A DNA stretch of 45,488 bases from Actinomycetes bacterium (GCA_021817065.1 JAKAWH010000007.1:1-45488); one strand, 5' to 3'; positions 9,091 to 17,682 are shown, counted from the stretch's first letter. The notes: a model not told the origin generated them from the sequence alone. Program-made: numbers and translations.

Positions 9091-9119
9091 TTGACACCGG
9101 AGGTGGTCATACGTACCAT
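9091..9119 (+). promoter_or_regulatory. sigma-70-type promoter of the P450-tetR operon
   Basis: TTGACA at 9091-9096 and TACCAT at 9114-9119 are separated by exactly 17 bp. The P450 gene starts 43 bp downstream. This is the best housekeeping-type promoter match I found in the window. Confidence 0.75.
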
Positions 9120-9145
9120 CCGATTAATCGGACGCAGTGTCCGAT
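9120..9145. promoter_or_regulatory. overlapping palindromic operators (candidate TetR sites)
   Basis: Two inverted repeats overlap directly after the -10 element: CCGATTAATCGG (9120-9131) and ATCGGAC-N5-GTCCGAT (9127-9145). They cover the expected transcription start. A TetR-family gene is the second gene of the operon, so autorepression is likely. AGGAGG (9151-9156) then precedes the P450 ATG. Confidence 0.7.
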
Positions 9146-9162
9146 ACCCCAGGAGGCTCTGC

Positions 9163-10398
9163 ATGTCCACCACCGTCGACCCTCGCGCGATCGATCTGAC
9201 CGATTCGGCCAACTTCGTCGAGGCCGTTCCCCACCACTGGTTCGATTACCTGCGCGCCAATGACCCCGCCTATTTCCACAAAGAGGACGGAGGGGCGGGG
9301 TTCTATGCGATCACCCGGTACGAGGACTGCGTGGCAGTCAACCGCGACTTCGAGCACTTTTCCTCCGCCCGTCGCGGCACGATGCTGTGGGAAATGCCCG
9401 ACGAGGATGTCGCCCAGCAATCTCTGATGATGCTCAATATGGACCCGCCGTTGCACACCCGCTACCGCCGACTGGTCAACAAGGGCTTCACCCCCCGCAT
9501 GGTTGCTCAGCTCGAAGCAGACATCCACACCACCACCGACCAGATCATCGACGCGGTGATCGAGAAGGGAGAATGTGAATTCGTCACCGACATCGCCGCC
9601 GAGCTCCCGCTCCGGGTAATCGCCATCCTCCTCGGAGTGCCTGAAGACGAGCGCATCAAGATGTTCGACTGGTCGAACCGGATGGTCGGCAACGAGGACC
9701 CCGAATACCAGATCAGCCCCGAAGCAGCCCAGCAGGCTGCGCTCGAACTCTACGCCTACGCGGCCGAGCTCTACAGCAAGAAACGGGGAAACCCCCACGA
9801 GGACCTGATGAGCGTGCTGACCAGGGTGGAGGTCGACGGCGAGAAGCTGTCCGACCTGGAGCTGGAACTCTTCTTCCTGCTGCTTACGGTTGCGGGCAAT
9901 GAGACTACCCGAAACCTGGTGTCGGGAGCGATGACCGCCTTCTTCGAGTTCCCCGACCAGTGGGAGTTGCTGCGCCAGGATCGCTCCCTGCTGCCCACCG
10001 CGGTGGAGGAGATGCTGCGTTTCGTCAGCCCGGTGATAGGTTTCCGTCGCCAGACCATCGGGGAGGTGACCCTCGGGGGCAAGACCATCCCCGACAACTC
10101 GAAAGTGAACTTCTACCACGCGTCTGCCAACCGGGACGAGAGCGTGTTCAAGAACCCCCACACTTTCGACATTCGTCGCGATCCCAATCCTCACATGGCG
10201 TTCGGAGCGGGCGGTCCCCACTTCTGTCTGGGTGCCAACCTCGCTCGCCTGGAGATCCGGGTAATGTTCGAGCACCTGCTCGACCGGATGGGCGATATCC
10301 GCCTGAACGGCAAAGTGCAAAGACTCCAGTCCCAGTTCATCAACGGAACCAAGCACTTGCCGGTGGCGTTCACTCCCTCGAAGCCGGTACTGTCCTGA
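9163..10398 (+). CDS. cytochrome P450 (CYP)
   Basis: 411 residues from ATG 9163, with AGGAGG seven bases upstream. It is a soluble bacterial-type haem monooxygenase. The I-helix oxygen-activation motif AGNETT is at 244-249, and the K-helix ExxR is EEMLR near 282-286. The haem-binding loop FGAGGPHFCLG places the thiolate ligand at Cys355. Overall sequence (LMMLNMDPPLHTRYRRLVNKGFTPR) resembles the CYP125/CYP142 group, which oxidises sterol side chains in mycobacteria. The substrate here is not established, and no ferredoxin or reductase gene is adjacent. Expression is probably controlled by the downstream TetR protein through the palindromes at 9120-9145. Confidence 0.95.
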   Translation: MSTTVDPRAIDLTDSANFVEAVPHHWFDYLRANDPAYFHKEDGGAGFYAITRYEDCVAVNRDFEHFSSARRGTMLWEMPDEDVAQQSLMMLNMDPPLHTRYRRLVNKGFTPRMVAQLEADIHTTTDQIIDAVIEKGECEFVTDIAAELPLRVIAILLGVPEDERIKMFDWSNRMVGNEDPEYQISPEAAQQAALELYAYAAELYSKKRGNPHEDLMSVLTRVEVDGEKLSDLELELFFLLLTVAGNETTRNLVSGAMTAFFEFPDQWELLRQDRSLLPTAVEEMLRFVSPVIGFRRQTIGEVTLGGKTIPDNSKVNFYHASANRDESVFKNPHTFDIRRDPNPHMAFGAGGPHFCLGANLARLEIRVMFEHLLDRMGDIRLNGKVQRLQSQFINGTKHLPVAFTPSKPVLS

Positions 10399-10423
10399 GA
10401 CAGCCGCGGATACCTGCCGCCCT

Positions 10424-11032
10424 GTGGTGAGCACGCTCAAGGAGATCTTGCGGGACTACCGTCGGGAGCAGATCGTAGACGTAGCCCGACGCCTCTTCGA
10501 AGAGCGGCGCTCGACAGATGTATCGATGGACGAGATCGCCACCGAGGCGGGGGTGGCCAGGTCCACCGTCTACGTCTACTTCTCCAACCGGGACGAGCTG
10601 ATCCTTGCCTGTCTCCAGCGGATGCACGCTCTGCTCAACGAGGCGATCGCGGTCGCCTGGTCGCGCGACCTCGACCCGGTCGGTAGGCTACGCACCTTCA
10701 TACGAGGGATGCTGGAGCGAATCGACGAGAATCCAGCTTTTTTTCGCCTGGCGGTGACTACCGCCCGTGCTGCTCACGACCCGACCAGCGCCATCGGCTC
10801 CCAGTTGGCCCTGATTGGCTTGGATGTCACTGCCCTCCTGGTCGACGTGATCACCCACGGGATGGAGACCGGAGGATTCCGACCGATGGACCCCGATCGG
10901 GCCGCCAACTTCATCGGTATACAGCTCTACGGCTCCATGTCGATCCGGGCCGACGATCCGGCCCCCCTCCCCCTCGACGCCACAGCGGACGAGATGTGCG
11001 ATTTCCTGGTGGGGGGGCTGGCCACACGCTGA
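10424..11032 (+). CDS. TetR family transcriptional regulator
   Basis: About 202 residues, 25 bp downstream of the P450 stop; two GTG codons at 10424 and 10427 are possible starts. The N-terminal helix-turn-helix is typical: VARRLFEERRSTDVSMDEIATEAGVARSTVYVYF, ending in the YxYF signature. The C-terminal part is a helical ligand-binding and dimerisation domain. Its genomic position suggests that it represses its own operon and senses a P450 substrate or product. The ligand cannot be told from sequence. Confidence 0.92.
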   Translation: MVSTLKEILRDYRREQIVDVARRLFEERRSTDVSMDEIATEAGVARSTVYVYFSNRDELILACLQRMHALLNEAIAVAWSRDLDPVGRLRTFIRGMLERIDENPAFFRLAVTTARAAHDPTSAIGSQLALIGLDVTALLVDVITHGMETGGFRPMDPDRAANFIGIQLYGSMSIRADDPAPLPLDATADEMCDFLVGGLATR

Positions 11033-11059
11033 GGCTGGCTCGCCCGGGCTGACGAAGCT

Positions 11060-12919
11060 TCAGGCGTCCCCGTAGTTGAGCCCGGTGCCGTCGCTCTTGA
11101 CGAGGCGATACCCGCGACCGTCAGGGGTGGGTGTGATCCCCACCACCGGAGAGGAGAGCGGCGTCCCACCGGCTGACCCGTAGAATCCGGCATCCCCGAA
11201 GGTGAACACTCCCCCGTCAGATGCCACCAGCCAGTATCCGCGACCGTCAGGGGTGGGTGCCATCCCAACAACTGGCGCATTGAGAGCCAACCCTCCGGTC
11301 GACCCGTAGAAGCCGGCATCCCCGAAGGTGAACACTCCCCCGTCAGATGCCACCAGCCAGTATCCGCCACCGTCGGGGGTGGCTGCGCTGTACACCACCG
11401 GAGCGTCGAGAGTACCCAAAGTGGCTGCTGCCTCTGCCAGCGGCTGGTTGACCAATGAGAAGGAGGTGGGTGGGCTCACCCCGTGCACCGAGGCGGTGAC
11501 CAGGTAACCGCCTGGCTGACGGTTCGCCCACAGGGACGGCGCCACCGCCACTCCGTCGCTGTCCGTCGTCGCGGTGATCGAGGTCCCCAGCGACCCCGCG
11601 AACGTTCCGCGTGCACCGGTTGCTGGCAGGTCGAAGATGACCGGCGTATTCGCTATCGGATTATGATAGACATCCTCGACTGTCACCGAGAGGGGAATTG
11701 CGAACACCGTCCCCACTGGTGCCTGCTGAGACGCTCCGTCCCCGGGGGTTACCGAATACGGCGCTCCGGGATCGTTGGTCATCGTGAAGAGCGCCGGGGT
11801 GATTACTCCGCTTGTTGAAACCATCACGGTGAACGAGCCCGCCGCTGTGTTGGCGATCAGCGACGGCGACGTCGCCACTCCGGTGCCATTGGTGGTCTCG
11901 CTGGCGTTGCCACCCCCTCCCTCGAAGGTGGCGCCCGGCGCGACCTGGGACCCGGTGGCACCCGCCACGGGCGTACCCGCCACCACAGCGAAGCTCACCA
12001 TCACCCCCTGCACCGGCGACCCGTTGGCATCCACAACGGTCACCGACAGCGCCGAGGCGAAGGTGGTTCCTACTGTCGCACTTTGCCCATTCCCCGACGC
12101 GATGGTCACCGACGAGGCGATTCCCGCGGTGGTGATGGTGAGCGAGAACGTAGCCGACATTCCCGGGAAAGATGCAGTGGTGGCCGCTACCGTAAAGGTG
12201 CCCCCGATCTCACTCGCGGTGAGAGTCGGTGCGGTGGCAGCACCGTTGCCCCCGGTGGCAACAGTGGCGGTGTCGGTATTGGTCGTGAAGAAGAGACCGC
12301 TGGCACCGGTGGGAGGAGCGGCAAACGTGACCGGGACCCCGGCCAAAGGGGCGCCGTCCTGGTACACCGAAACCGATAGGGGCGAGGAGAAGGCGGTGCC
12401 GATGCGGGTCGTCTGGATGGTGCCCGACGTCGCCGAGATCCCGTCGTTCACCAGGTAAAAGCTCACCTGGCCGGGCACATTCTCCGCCGTGGCAGTCACG
12501 GTGAAAGGTCCCACCTGGCCATTGGCGGTGATGACCGGTGCATAGTAATAGCAGTTGCCACTCAGATCGGGGTCACCGTTGGAGGTGGTTCCTCCGGCCG
12601 CCACTTCTGCCGTCGTATCGTTTGCCGACAAGGCGGCAGCCGAGGAGTCCGACGTTCCCGAGAAAGTACCTCCCGAACCCGAAACCGGTCCGGTGAAGGT
12701 CACCGTTCCCGGGCAGGCGGCTCCGGCAGGTACGCCGCCGACGGTTACCTCCAGGATGTCCGGGAAGGCAGTCCCGATGTCGGTGTACTGGGGCGTACCT
12801 GCGGTGGCGGTGAGTGTCTCGACGCCTGCCGCGCCGGCTGCGCTGCCACCGGCACCGATCCACGCCGCCGCACAGATCGTGCCGACGGCCACGAGAGCGA
12901 GAAAGCTACGTGATCTCAT
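11060..12919 (-). CDS. secreted protein with four Ig-like domains and C-terminal GYWLV repeats
   Basis: 619 residues with a clear signal peptide (LALVAVGTICAAAWIGAGGSA). Four bacterial Ig-like (invasin/Big-type) units follow. Each opens with a strand like VGTxFxxPLSVTVxD and closes like GVATSPSLxANxxxGSFTV, near residues 35-150, 165-265, 275-380 and 390-490. The C-terminus has three copies of a 'GYWLVASDGGVFTFGDA' repeat, the last degraded to GYRLVKSDG. The same repeat occurs in the NlpC/P60 protein at 41008-42642. It begins 3 bp after the permease stop and ends the export operon. It is probably a cell-surface or extracellular protein; its partner is unknown. Confidence 0.85.
   Translation of the reverse strand: MRSRSFLALVAVGTICAAAWIGAGGSAAGAAGVETLTATAGTPQYTDIGTAFPDILEVTVGGVPAGAACPGTVTFTGPVSGSGGTFSGTSDSSAAALSANDTTAEVAAGGTTSNGDPDLSGNCYYYAPVITANGQVGPFTVTATAENVPGQVSFYLVNDGISATSGTIQTTRIGTAFSSPLSVSVYQDGAPLAGVPVTFAAPPTGASGLFFTTNTDTATVATGGNGAATAPTLTASEIGGTFTVAATTASFPGMSATFSLTITTAGIASSVTIASGNGQSATVGTTFASALSVTVVDANGSPVQGVMVSFAVVAGTPVAGATGSQVAPGATFEGGGGNASETTNGTGVATSPSLIANTAAGSFTVMVSTSGVITPALFTMTNDPGAPYSVTPGDGASQQAPVGTVFAIPLSVTVEDVYHNPIANTPVIFDLPATGARGTFAGSLGTSITATTDSDGVAVAPSLWANRQPGGYLVTASVHGVSPPTSFSLVNQPLAEAAATLGTLDAPVVYSAATPDGGGYWLVASDGGVFTFGDAGFYGSTGGLALNAPVVGMAPTPDGRGYWLVASDGGVFTFGDAGFYGSAGGTPLSSPVVGITPTPDGRGYRLVKSDGTGLNYGDA
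11201..11383. repeat. approximately 125-bp direct repeats in the Ig-protein gene
   Basis: Near-identical stretches at about 11201-11258 and 11325-11383 encode successive GYWLVASDGGVFTFGDA units. A more diverged third copy lies near 11090-11130. Confidence 0.75.
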
Positions 12920-12922
12920 AGG

Positions 12923-14146
12923 TCATACCGTCCTCAATGCATCGGTAGGAGACATACGTGCGGCGCGTAGGGCCGGGAACAGGCCGGCGATGAGCCCGAT
13001 CGCCAGCGCCGCGCCGAACCCTCCGCCCCACGCCAGTGGGGGCACCGAGATCGCCCATCCCTTGGTGGTCGCGTAGATCGCGGTGGCCGCGACCCCGATC
13101 CCGATGCCCACCAGGCCGCCCAATACCCCCAGCATGGCCGCCTCGGACAGGAACTGGGTACGGATATGGCCTCGGGTCGCGCCCAGAGCACGGCGCAAGC
13201 CGATCTCCGAGCGCCGCTCCAGCACCGAGATGATCATGATGTTGGCGACCCCGACCGCACCGACCAGAAGCGCCACCGCGCCCAGCCCGAGAAAAAGTCC
13301 GCTGAAGGCGCTCTGGGCTGCCGCGCGGGCAGTCAGGGTGACAGAAGGCTGGCTGACGTTCACGTCGCTCGGCGATTCCGGATCGGCGGTCTGAGCCAGG
13401 ACCGCCTGGACCGCTGCGACCTGGCTGGTCACAGCGCGCACGTAGATCTCCGAAGGGTTCCCGTCGAATTGGAGGTAATGCTCGGCGGCGGGGAACCCGA
13501 CCAGTACCGAGGTATCGATCTCCGACGCAAGGATCGCCGGATGCAAGATTCCCACCACGTAGAACCACTGGCCGCCGACCCAGATCCTCTCACCCGGATA
13601 TATGTGGTCGATGCCCAATCGCTGGGCAGCCGTCGCCCCGAGAACGACGACGGGTTGAGTGGCTGTCGCCGTGTTCAAGTACTCTCCCTGGGCCACCGAG
13701 GCCCCGACCGTCCTCGGAAGCCCGAGACTGGCTGCGTCGACAGTGAGAGCGTTGGTGTTAACCGTGGGGACGTAGGGGGTGCGGTAGGCATTGGCAGTCG
13801 AGATCGCTCCGGTGTACTGCACCTGGGTGACCGGCCCGATCCGGGCGATCATCCCAGGCGCCGATGGGGACAGTTCGGAGTTCTGGCCAAAGAAGTTCTG
13901 CCCGTTGGTGACAGTGAGAAGGTTGGTCCCCAACTTGTCGATCTCGGCGAGCAATCCCGCCTGCGAAGACTGGGAGAGACCGAGTACCGCCACGATGGCA
14001 GCGACCCCGATGGCGATGCCGAGAGCCGAGAGCGAGGCCCGCAGCTTGCGGGTGCGTATCCCGACCGCTGCGATCCGGAAGAGGTCGCGGGGACGCAGCC
14101 TCTTGGTATCAATGGAAGTGCTCGACGTAGAGACCGCGGACACCAC
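12923..14146 (-). CDS. ABC transporter permease, MacB/FtsX type
   Basis: 407 residues with the MacB layout. One membrane helix near residues 38-60 (LSALGIAIGVAAIVAVLGLS) is followed by a large extracytoplasmic domain of about 220 residues. Three C-terminal helices end in FPALRAARMSPTDALRTV, a typical family ending. A cytoplasmic signature ERRSEIGLRRALGATRGHI lies after helix 2. It starts at GTG 14146, five bases after the ATPase stop. With the ATPase and HlyD-like adaptor it forms a mechanotransmission-type exporter or envelope machine. In a monoderm, such systems export peptides, lipids or antibiotics, or move lipoproteins. The substrate is unknown. Confidence 0.92.
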   Translation of the reverse strand: MVSAVSTSSTSIDTKRLRPRDLFRIAAVGIRTRKLRASLSALGIAIGVAAIVAVLGLSQSSQAGLLAEIDKLGTNLLTVTNGQNFFGQNSELSPSAPGMIARIGPVTQVQYTGAISTANAYRTPYVPTVNTNALTVDAASLGLPRTVGASVAQGEYLNTATATQPVVVLGATAAQRLGIDHIYPGERIWVGGQWFYVVGILHPAILASEIDTSVLVGFPAAEHYLQFDGNPSEIYVRAVTSQVAAVQAVLAQTADPESPSDVNVSQPSVTLTARAAAQSAFSGLFLGLGAVALLVGAVGVANIMIISVLERRSEIGLRRALGATRGHIRTQFLSEAAMLGVLGGLVGIGIGVAATAIYATTKGWAISVPPLAWGGGFGAALAIGLIAGLFPALRAARMSPTDALRTV

Positions 14147-14150
14147 CGGC

Positions 14151-14942
14151 TCACCGACCCTGAGGAGAGCCGTGCTCGATTCCTCTGTTCATAGCTGAAT
14201 CGGGATCGGGCATCTGCGTTGAATCGGAGACGATGTGCCCGTCCAGGATTTCCACCTGGCGGGGCAGGCGACCGGCGAGACCGCGGTCGTGGGTGATGAG
14301 TGCAATCGTCGCCCCCTCTGCGTTCAGTTCCTTGAGGAGAGCCAGGACGTTCGCCCCGGTGGTCGAGTCAAGGTTGCCGGTCGGTTCGTCGGCCAGAACG
14401 ATGGCGGGGCGGCCGACCAGGGCGCGCGCGATGGCAACTCTCTGCCTCTCGCCCCCCGATATCTTGTTCGGGTGAAACCCGGCGCGATGGGCTATCCCCA
14501 CCCGCTCCAATGCCTCCGCAGCCGCCCGGCGCCGATCGGCGGTGCCCACTCCGGCGTAGAGGAGACCGTCAGCCACGTTCTCCAGCACCGTCTCGTGCTC
14601 GGCGAGGTAGAAGTTCTGGAAGACGAAACCGATCCGGGTCGCCCGAAGCGCGGCGATCTGGCGCTCCGACATCTCCGCCACATCGAGTCCGGTGAGCGAC
14701 ACCCGTCCCGAAGTCGGCCGGTCGAGTGTCCCCATGACGTGCAAGAGAGTGGTCTTGCCCGACCCTGACGGCCCAACGATGCCGACCAGCTCGCCGGCAC
14801 CAATGGTGAGGTTAACCGAGTCGAGGGCGACTACCGGCGGCTCACCTCCGTAGATCTTGGTGACGTTGTCCAGCTCCAGGACTGCCTGAGGATCGAGCGG
14901 AGGGGCAGAGCCGAGAGCAGGTGGTGCAGCAGCCAGGTTCAC
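14151..14942 (-). CDS. ABC transporter ATP-binding protein (MacB/LolD type)
   Basis: 263 residues from GTG 14942. Walker A is GPSGSGKT (57-64), the Q-loop is GFVFQNFYL, the signature is ISGGERQRVAIARAL, Walker B is AIVLADEPTGNLD, and the H-loop is ITHD. The PTGNLD form is typical of the LolD/MacB/FtsE group. The start overlaps the adaptor stop in a GTGA arrangement, so the two genes are translationally coupled. Longer open frames upstream are antisense-like extensions inside the adaptor gene. Confidence 0.95.
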   Translation of the reverse strand: MNLAAAPPALGSAPPLDPQAVLELDNVTKIYGGEPPVVALDSVNLTIGAGELVGIVGPSGSGKTTLLHVMGTLDRPTSGRVSLTGLDVAEMSERQIAALRATRIGFVFQNFYLAEHETVLENVADGLLYAGVGTADRRRAAAEALERVGIAHRAGFHPNKISGGERQRVAIARALVGRPAIVLADEPTGNLDSTTGANVLALLKELNAEGATIALITHDRGLAGRLPRQVEILDGHIVSDSTQMPDPDSAMNRGIEHGSPQGR

Positions 14943-16633
14943 GACGACGGAACCACCACGTGCATGCCTTCGGCAAGACCTTGCCCTGAAACCTGCACGA
15001 GTCCCTGGGCATCGTCGAAAAGACCGGTGGTGACCGCAACGAGGTAGTGCGCTCCTGTGGGCGGTACGACTTCGAGAGCGTAGCCTCCTCCCGAAAGAGC
15101 CAGGAGGGCGGTAACCGGCACCACCAGGACGTCGTTCACGGTCTGGTTGGTGATCGACACCTGGACCGGGGCCTGGTCGAGGGTGCCGGTGGCCTTTGCA
15201 TGGGTCGGGGTGACGTCCACCTCGATCGACGGCGTACCGTTGCCCGAGCACACACCCGAGCCTCCTCCGCCACCCCCGCTACCCCCGCTACTGGACGGGC
15301 ATGTTGCCACAGTGCCGACAGTGGTCACTGTCCCCGGCGTGGTCGAGTTGTCGGGCAGGGTGATGGTGACCGGATCTCCCACCTTGACATCGGGGGCCAG
15401 GTCGGCATCGAGGGAGATCACCACCTGGCGGTCGGTGGAACTGGCGGTCAAGATGGTTCCTCCTCCTGCCGTTCCCCCGCCCGTGGCCCCGAGGATCGCG
15501 CTCACCGCGGTGATCCGCGCATCGGTAGGGAGGAACACCACCTCTCCTAATGGGATGTTACCGGTGGCCGGATCGCCGATGTGGGTCTGGAAAGCCGACA
15601 CTGCAGACGCAGTGGCCGAAGTGAAGACGCTCGAGCCGGAGGGAGCCGCCGTGTACCCGAGAGCGGCTAGATCGGCGTTGAGCTGGGCGATGTCGGGACC
15701 GCTCTCACCCGAGTACATATTGCGCGTCATCGGAATCGTGCCGTAGAGGAGGGCGACATTGGTGGTACCGACCGCGTATAGAACCTCGCCCTGGGTGATG
15801 ACGGCCCCGACCGCGGGCAGCGCAGAGTAGGCCGCCGATTGAATGGCGGCCTGCTGCTGGGCAGTGGCCAGGGCGGCCTGGTCGTCGGCGAGCTTCTGCT
15901 GGTCGGAGGCAATCTGGCCCGAGGACTGAGTAGCGTCCTGGTTCGCCTTCGACTCGGCTGACGATATGTTGGTCTGGTCGGAGGAGATCTTCTGGCTGTC
16001 GGAAGTGATCACCTGGTTGTCTGCGGACACCTTCTGCTGGTCGGAGATCACCTTGGACTGGTCGCCGGACACCTTCTGCTGGTCGGCGGCGCACTGGGTC
16101 GATGTCGATCCAGTGCCCGCGCAGTCGTTGGACTCCTTACCCTGGTCTGCCTGAAGCTGGGCTTGGTCGCCGCCCAGGGTCCCCTGGTCCGCGGCCAGAA
16201 CAGCCTGGTCGGATTGCTTTTTGGCTTGATCCCCGGAGAGCGACTGCTGGGCCTGGGTGATCGCGGCGGCATCCAGGACATTGCTCGACGATGCCTCGGC
16301 GTTTGCCAGGGTGGTCTGGTCGGCGGCCACCGCCTCCTGGTCCTGGGCGAGCTGCTGGGGTGTGGTCCCCGAGGGTGCCGTCACCGTATAGCTGCCCGAG
16401 TACTCGAGCGTGGCCGACACCTGGGTTTGAGACGACAGAGAGCTGCGCTCGACCGTCGCGATCGACGTGGCGCTCGCGGCCGATTGCTGCGCTGCCTTCC
16501 CGGAAAAGGGGTCGATGATGGCGATTAGGCCCCCGACCACCACGACTGCGGTGACCCCCAAGATGATGAGCCTTGTGCGAGTAAGCCACTCGGGGGGTGC
16601 CCAATGCACCTTGGGCACCTTGGGCAATTTCAC
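14939..16633 (-). CDS. HlyD/MacA-like adaptor with heptad Asp-Gln coiled coils and a peptidoglycan-binding domain
   Basis: 564 residues. One N-terminal membrane anchor (LIILGVTAVVVVGGLIAII) is followed by a lipoyl-like half. Residues of about 85-270 form a helical hairpin built from exact heptads, DQxxLxx (DQAVLAA DQGTLGG) and later DQxKVSx (DQQKVSG DQSKVIS). A Cys pair lies in the turn (SNDC...STQC). A peptidoglycan-binding-like segment follows (YSGESGPDIAQLNADLAALGY). Then come beta-barrel elements and a second Cys pair around a Gly-rich loop. It is the adaptor for the ABC ATPase and permease next to it and overlaps both neighbours by 4 bp. Confidence 0.88.
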   Translation of the reverse strand: MKLPKVPKVHWAPPEWLTRTRLIILGVTAVVVVGGLIAIIDPFSGKAAQQSAASATSIATVERSSLSSQTQVSATLEYSGSYTVTAPSGTTPQQLAQDQEAVAADQTTLANAEASSSNVLDAAAITQAQQSLSGDQAKKQSDQAVLAADQGTLGGDQAQLQADQGKESNDCAGTGSTSTQCAADQQKVSGDQSKVISDQQKVSADNQVITSDSQKISSDQTNISSAESKANQDATQSSGQIASDQQKLADDQAALATAQQQAAIQSAAYSALPAVGAVITQGEVLYAVGTTNVALLYGTIPMTRNMYSGESGPDIAQLNADLAALGYTAAPSGSSVFTSATASAVSAFQTHIGDPATGNIPLGEVVFLPTDARITAVSAILGATGGGTAGGGTILTASSTDRQVVISLDADLAPDVKVGDPVTITLPDNSTTPGTVTTVGTVATCPSSSGGSGGGGGGSGVCSGNGTPSIEVDVTPTHAKATGTLDQAPVQVSITNQTVNDVLVVPVTALLALSGGGYALEVVPPTGAHYLVAVTTGLFDDAQGLVQVSGQGLAEGMHVVVPSS

Positions 16634-17262
16634 CCGCCGATACCCACCGCTCCGGAGGCGGAGCTATTGCCGGTGCTGGGAGACGGGCCGCCTCCCGTTC
16701 CCGTCCGCGCCCCGAACCTTCCTCCACCAGGTAGATCCTTGGCACAGGCATTCCGGGCGGCCTGGAAGGTGGGGGAGTTCCGATCCAGTGCGCCGCCGGC
16801 AGAGCCGATCCTGACCCGGAACCCGCCCCCGCTGGCCGAGAAGTTCGGATCGGGGAAGCTGGTCACCCCGTTTGATCGCATGCACTGAGAAAACTTGAGG
16901 GCGCCCTGCTGGAGGGCCTGGATCTGTGCGGGGGACGGCTTTGGCCGATACTTGCTGCACGCCTTGATGGCTGCCTGGAAGGTCGGGGAGTTCCGATCCA
17001 GTGCGCCGCCCTGGCCGGCCTGGAACTGGATCCGCCCGTTGCTGCCAGGATCAGGGAAGCTGGTCACCCCGTTCGATCGCATGCACTGGGAGAACTTGAG
17101 CGCGTTTGCACCCGACGAGGCCGCCGTGACCGCCGCGGTCGTCGTGGGTCCTGACACTAGGCTGGCGACAGCGGGAGTCGCCGAGCCGCCCCCGCAGGCT
17201 GAAGCAAGGAGGGCGATCCCTGCCAGGCCGGTGACCAGGGATCCAATCGACTTGGTGCTCAT
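16630..17262 (-). CDS. lipoprotein with an internally duplicated FSQCMRSNGV domain
   Basis: 210 residues from ATG 17262, with AGAGGAA upstream. The signal peptide ends in a lipobox (LLASACGGG). Two copies of the same unit follow: LKFSQCMRSNGVTSFPDP, a variable Gly-rich stretch, then GGALDRNSPTFQAA and a second Cys. Each unit therefore has two cysteines, probably a disulfide pair. The C-terminus is Gly/Ser-rich. Such lipoproteins often sit beside MacAB-like operons in actinobacteria, and this one is the first gene of the operon, overlapping the adaptor start by 4 bp. A substrate-binding or envelope-sensing role is a guess. Confidence 0.82.
   Translation of the reverse strand: MSTKSIGSLVTGLAGIALLASACGGGSATPAVASLVSGPTTTAAVTAASSGANALKFSQCMRSNGVTSFPDPGSNGRIQFQAGQGGALDRNSPTFQAAIKACSKYRPKPSPAQIQALQQGALKFSQCMRSNGVTSFPDPNFSASGGGFRVRIGSAGGALDRNSPTFQAARNACAKDLPGGGRFGARTGTGGGPSPSTGNSSASGAVGIGG
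16759..17105. repeat. approximately 200-bp direct duplication inside the lipoprotein gene
   Basis: The DNA around 16846-16903 recurs at 17048-17105 with few changes, and 16759-16800 recurs near 16971-17015. The copies encode the two protein units and are close enough in sequence to suggest a recent duplication or gene conversion. Confidence 0.8.
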
Positions 17263-17442
17263 GGGACTTCCTCTCACGCGGGTGTTCTGCTCCCCATCTT
17301 CCCGTCCCCTTATAGGCCGCGGGTGGTTGCAGGGTAGTTACGTGAGCCTGTGAGCCACCTGTGATGGGACCGGGACCAGAGAACTGATCCCACCCACCGC
17401 GTTCGGACGGCTGCATGGCGATTTCGAGCGTTCGGTGACCTT

Positions 17443-17448
17443 TATACT
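17443..17448 (+). promoter_or_regulatory. -10 element (TATACT) of the Phd-VapC operon
   Basis: TATACT is followed by 6 nt and then the antitoxin ATG at 17455. There is no Shine-Dalgarno, so the transcript is probably leaderless. No good -35 is seen. Confidence 0.6.
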
Positions 17449-17454
17449 GACCAT

Positions 17455-17682
17455 ATGACTCGTCAACTGACCGCTACGGAGGCCAAGGCCACCCTGCTCG
17501 CCCTGCTCGACGAGGTCGCAGCGGGAGACCAGGTAGAGATCACCAAACACGGCCATACGGTGGCACGCCTGGTCCCGGCAACCGGCCCGCACTCGCTCAA
17601 GGGCAGGCTCACCGGGGTGTCACGGACAGCATGCACCGACCCCGAGCTTTTCTCGACCGGAGAGAAGTGGAACGCCTCGTGA
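17455..17682 (+). CDS. Phd/YefM-family antitoxin
   Basis: 75 residues. The N-terminal fold (ATEAKATLLALLDEVAAGDQVEITKHGHTVARLVP) is the classic Phd/YefM DNA-binding and dimerisation domain. The C-terminal tail (ELFSTGEKW) should wrap the toxin. The stop overlaps the toxin start as GTGA, giving tight coupling with antitoxin first. By family knowledge it binds its own promoter and neutralises the PIN toxin. Confidence 0.92.
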   Translation: MTRQLTATEAKATLLALLDEVAAGDQVEITKHGHTVARLVPATGPHSLKGRLTGVSRTACTDPELFSTGEKWNAS

